Assembly: GCA_963816435.1 (NCBI GenBank)
Contig: CAWFKS010000012.1
Location: 124,001 to 188,000 of the forward strand
Direction: 5' to 3'
Origin: CAWFKS01 sp963816435
GTDB taxonomy: Bacteria; Pseudomonadota; Alphaproteobacteria; Rhizobiales; Rhizobiaceae
Length of the DNA: 64,000 bases
The translations under genes were made by a program, and so were the position numbers. Below, piece after piece: positions 62,415 to 64,000 of this stretch. The notes under the pieces are model-generated. The model was not told where the DNA came from and searched no databases. It saw nothing but the letters and a program-made list of their open reading frames with translations. Each line of letters begins with the position of its first letter. Position 1 is the first letter of the stretch.

Positions 62415-63596
62415 TCAGTTGATCTCGAACAGGCCGGCGGCTCCCATGCCGCCGCCCACGCACATCGTCACCACTGCGTATTTCACGCCGCGCCGCTTGC
62501 CCTCGATGAGCGCGTGGCCCGAAAGCCGCGATCCGCTCATGCCGTAGGGATGGCCAAGCGCGATGGCGCCGCCGTTGACGTTGAGCTTGTCGGGATCGAT
62601 GCCGAGCCGGTCGCGGCAGTAGATGACCTGCACGGCGAAGGCCTCGTTCAATTCCCAAAGCCCGATATCGTCGACCTTCAGCCCGTGACGTTCCAGCAGG
62701 CGCGGCACGGCGAAGACAGGGCCGATGCCCATTTCGTCGGGCGCGCAGCCGGCGACCGCGAAGCCGCGCATGATGCCGAGCGGCTCCAGTCCGCGCCGTT
62801 CCGCCTCCTTGGCCTCCATCATCACGTTCGCGGACGCCCCGTCTGAAAGCTGGCTGGCATTGCCTGCGGTGATCGTGCCGCCCTCCCGAACCGGCTTCAG
62901 CCCGGCCAGCCCTTCGGCGGTCGTTTCGGGACGCGGCCCCTCGTCGTGGGCGAGTGTCACTTGTTTGTGCGAGACCTCCTTGGTCTCCTTGTCGATGACG
63001 GCCATGGAGACGTCGATAGGCGCGATCTCGGCGTCGAAGCGGCCGGCCTCGCGCGCCGCGGCGACGCGCTTCTGCGATTCCAGGCCGTATTCGTCCTGCC
63101 GGTCGCGGCCGATGCCATAGCGCTTGGCGACCACTTCGGCAGTGTCGATCATCGGCATGTAGACGTCCGCCGCCGGGCCGGTGAGCGTCTCGTCCACCAG
63201 CCTGAACGTGTTGCGACGATCGTTCTGCACAAGGCTGATCGATTCCAGCCCGCCTGCGATGCCGGCGTTCACGCCGTCGTTGCGGATCGCGTTTGCCAGC
63301 AGCGCCATCGACTGCATGCCCGACGAGCACTGCCGGTCGATCGTGGTGCCGGCCGTGGTCACCGGCAGGCCTGCGACCAGCAGCGAGCGCCGCGCCACGT
63401 TGAGGCCGGTCGTGCCCTCCTGCATGGCGCAGCCCATCACCACGTCCTCGATCTCGCCGCCTTCCAGCCCCGAACGCTGCAGCGCCGCCGCGATGGCATG
63501 GCCGCCCATCGTGGCGCCGGCCGTGTCGTTGAGCGCGCCGCGGTAGGCCTTGCCGACCGGCGTCCTTGCCGTGGATACGATGACGGCTTCTCTCAT
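62415..63596 (-). CDS. Acetyl-CoA C-acyltransferase (thiolase)
   Basis: A 393-residue thiolase performing the last beta-oxidation step, cleaving 3-ketoacyl-CoA (or the reverse condensation). Catalytic residues: Cys90 in IDRQCSSGMQ, His in NGGAIALGHPYGMSGSR and the second Cys in VTMCVGGGMGAAGLF. NEAFAVQVIY is the usual active-site block. The start overlaps the end of the acyl-CoA ligase gene by 4 bases (ATGA). Degradative thiolase is favoured by the two adjacent acyl-CoA dehydrogenases. Confidence 0.95.
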   Translation of the reverse strand: MREAVIVSTARTPVGKAYRGALNDTAGATMGGHAIAAALQRSGLEGGEIEDVVMGCAMQEGTTGLNVARRSLLVAGLPVTTAGTTIDRQCSSGMQSMALLANAIRNDGVNAGIAGGLESISLVQNDRRNTFRLVDETLTGPAADVYMPMIDTAEVVAKRYGIGRDRQDEYGLESQKRVAAAREAGRFDAEIAPIDVSMAVIDKETKEVSHKQVTLAHDEGPRPETTAEGLAGLKPVREGGTITAGNASQLSDGASANVMMEAKEAERRGLEPLGIMRGFAVAGCAPDEMGIGPVFAVPRLLERHGLKVDDIGLWELNEAFAVQVIYCRDRLGIDPDKLNVNGGAIALGHPYGMSGSRLSGHALIEGKRRGVKYAVVTMCVGGGMGAAGLFEIN

Positions 63597-64000
63597 GTGG
63601 ATGCTCCTTGCGCTTCTTGCTCGGCCGCGCGAGCGGCTTCGTCGTGTTTCAGTTCCAGTTTGGAAAGCTTGCCGACTGGCGTGCGCGGCAGCGCCTCGCG
63701 GATTTCAAGCGCGGCCGGCTGTTCGTGCGGACCGATGCGCGGCTTGAGGAATTCGCGCAAGGCGTCCAGCGTCATCGGTGCCGCACCCTGCCTCAGCTTC
63801 ACGAAGGCCTTCGGCGCCTCGCCGCGATAGGCGTCGGCGATGCCGATGACCAGCACCTCCTCGACGTCGGGATGCTCGTAGATCGCCTGCTCGATCATCT
63901 GCGGATAGACGTTGAAGCCGCCGCAGATGATCATGTCCTTCTTGCGGTCGACGATGGTGAAGAAGCCTTCCTCGTCCATGAAGCCGATGTCGCCGGTCAG
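63593..64000 (-). CDS. Acyl-CoA synthetase, C-terminal part (cut by window edge)
   Basis: The C-terminal 136 or so residues of an AMP-forming acyl-CoA ligase; the gene continues beyond the right edge. Conserved blocks: TGDIGFMDEEGFFTIVDRKKDMIICGGFNVYPQMIEQAIYEHPDVEEVLVIGI (the A8 hinge and C-domain) and the catalytic Lys in LPRTPVGKLSKLEL. Activates a fatty or aromatic acid as CoA ester for the downstream beta-oxidation genes, with which it overlaps (ATGA with the thiolase). Substrate cannot be told from this part. Confidence 0.92.
   Translation of the reverse strand: MTGDIGFMDEEGFFTIVDRKKDMIICGGFNVYPQMIEQAIYEHPDVEEVLVIGIADAYRGEAPKAFVKLRQGAAPMTLDALREFLKPRIGPHEQPAALEIREALPRTPVGKLSKLELKHDEAARAAEQEAQGAST

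Overview
The window looks like chromosomal DNA of a rhizobial alphaproteobacterium (order Hyphomicrobiales, probably Phyllobacteriaceae, near Mesorhizobium or Aminobacter). The evidence is the high GC content and several gene orders familiar from that group: rpsT-dnaA-dnaN-recF, HAD-ribF-ileS, pmbA-cysQ-DUF4170-acyltransferase-waaA-lpxK and mutL. A repeat near 36.2 kb also resembles ones common in rhizobial intergenic spaces. Nothing points to a plasmid, phage or transposon. No rRNA, tRNA or CRISPR was seen.

Layout. 0-8.2 kb, minus strand: recF, dnaN, dnaA, rpsT, an enoyl-CoA hydratase, mutM and deoB. 8.3-14.5 kb: pilus genes of Tad/Flp type (two TadE-like proteins, an orphan secretin N-domain protein, the Flp pilin and a TadG-like VWA protein), with a 1.1 kb palindrome-rich spacer inside. 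14.7-27.9 kb: HAD phosphatase, ribF, a decayed vapBC, ileS, a lipoprotein, tadA, an rluB-like synthase, rsmD, an M16 peptidase pair and a patatin. 28-38.2 kb: VOC protein, KefB-type antiporter, pmbA, cysQ, the lipid A/Kdo genes and mutL. 38.3-44.3 kb: phosphoesterase, GGDEF-EAL protein, glutaryl-CoA dehydrogenase and two amino-acid ABC transporter subunits. 44.3-53.1 kb: complete homogentisate catabolism (marR, hmgA, fumarylacetoacetase, an MBL protein, a small membrane protein, an FAD hydroxylase with DUF2783, maiA, hppD, lrp). 53.2-56.4 kb: a TRAP transporter. 56.4-60 kb: a BigR-type sulfide-response module (SulP, DUF442, persulfide-dioxygenase-like MBL protein, bigR). 60-64 kb: acyl-CoA oxidation genes (two acyl-CoA dehydrogenases, thiolase, acyl-CoA ligase running off the edge).

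How the genes work together. hppD, hmgA, maiA and fumarylacetoacetase make a full route from 4-hydroxyphenylpyruvate to fumarate and acetoacetate. The FAD hydroxylase plus the 69-residue DUF2783 protein may feed a second aromatic acid into homogentisate. bigR probably represses the divergent persulfide-oxidation genes through an AT-rich palindrome.

Quality warning. Fifteen conserved genes carry about 30 single-base frameshifts, nearly all one-base insertions, while stretches such as 0-5 kb and 38-47 kb are clean. This looks like uncorrected read error rather than gene decay. I therefore give one full-length entry per broken gene and state where the frame changes.
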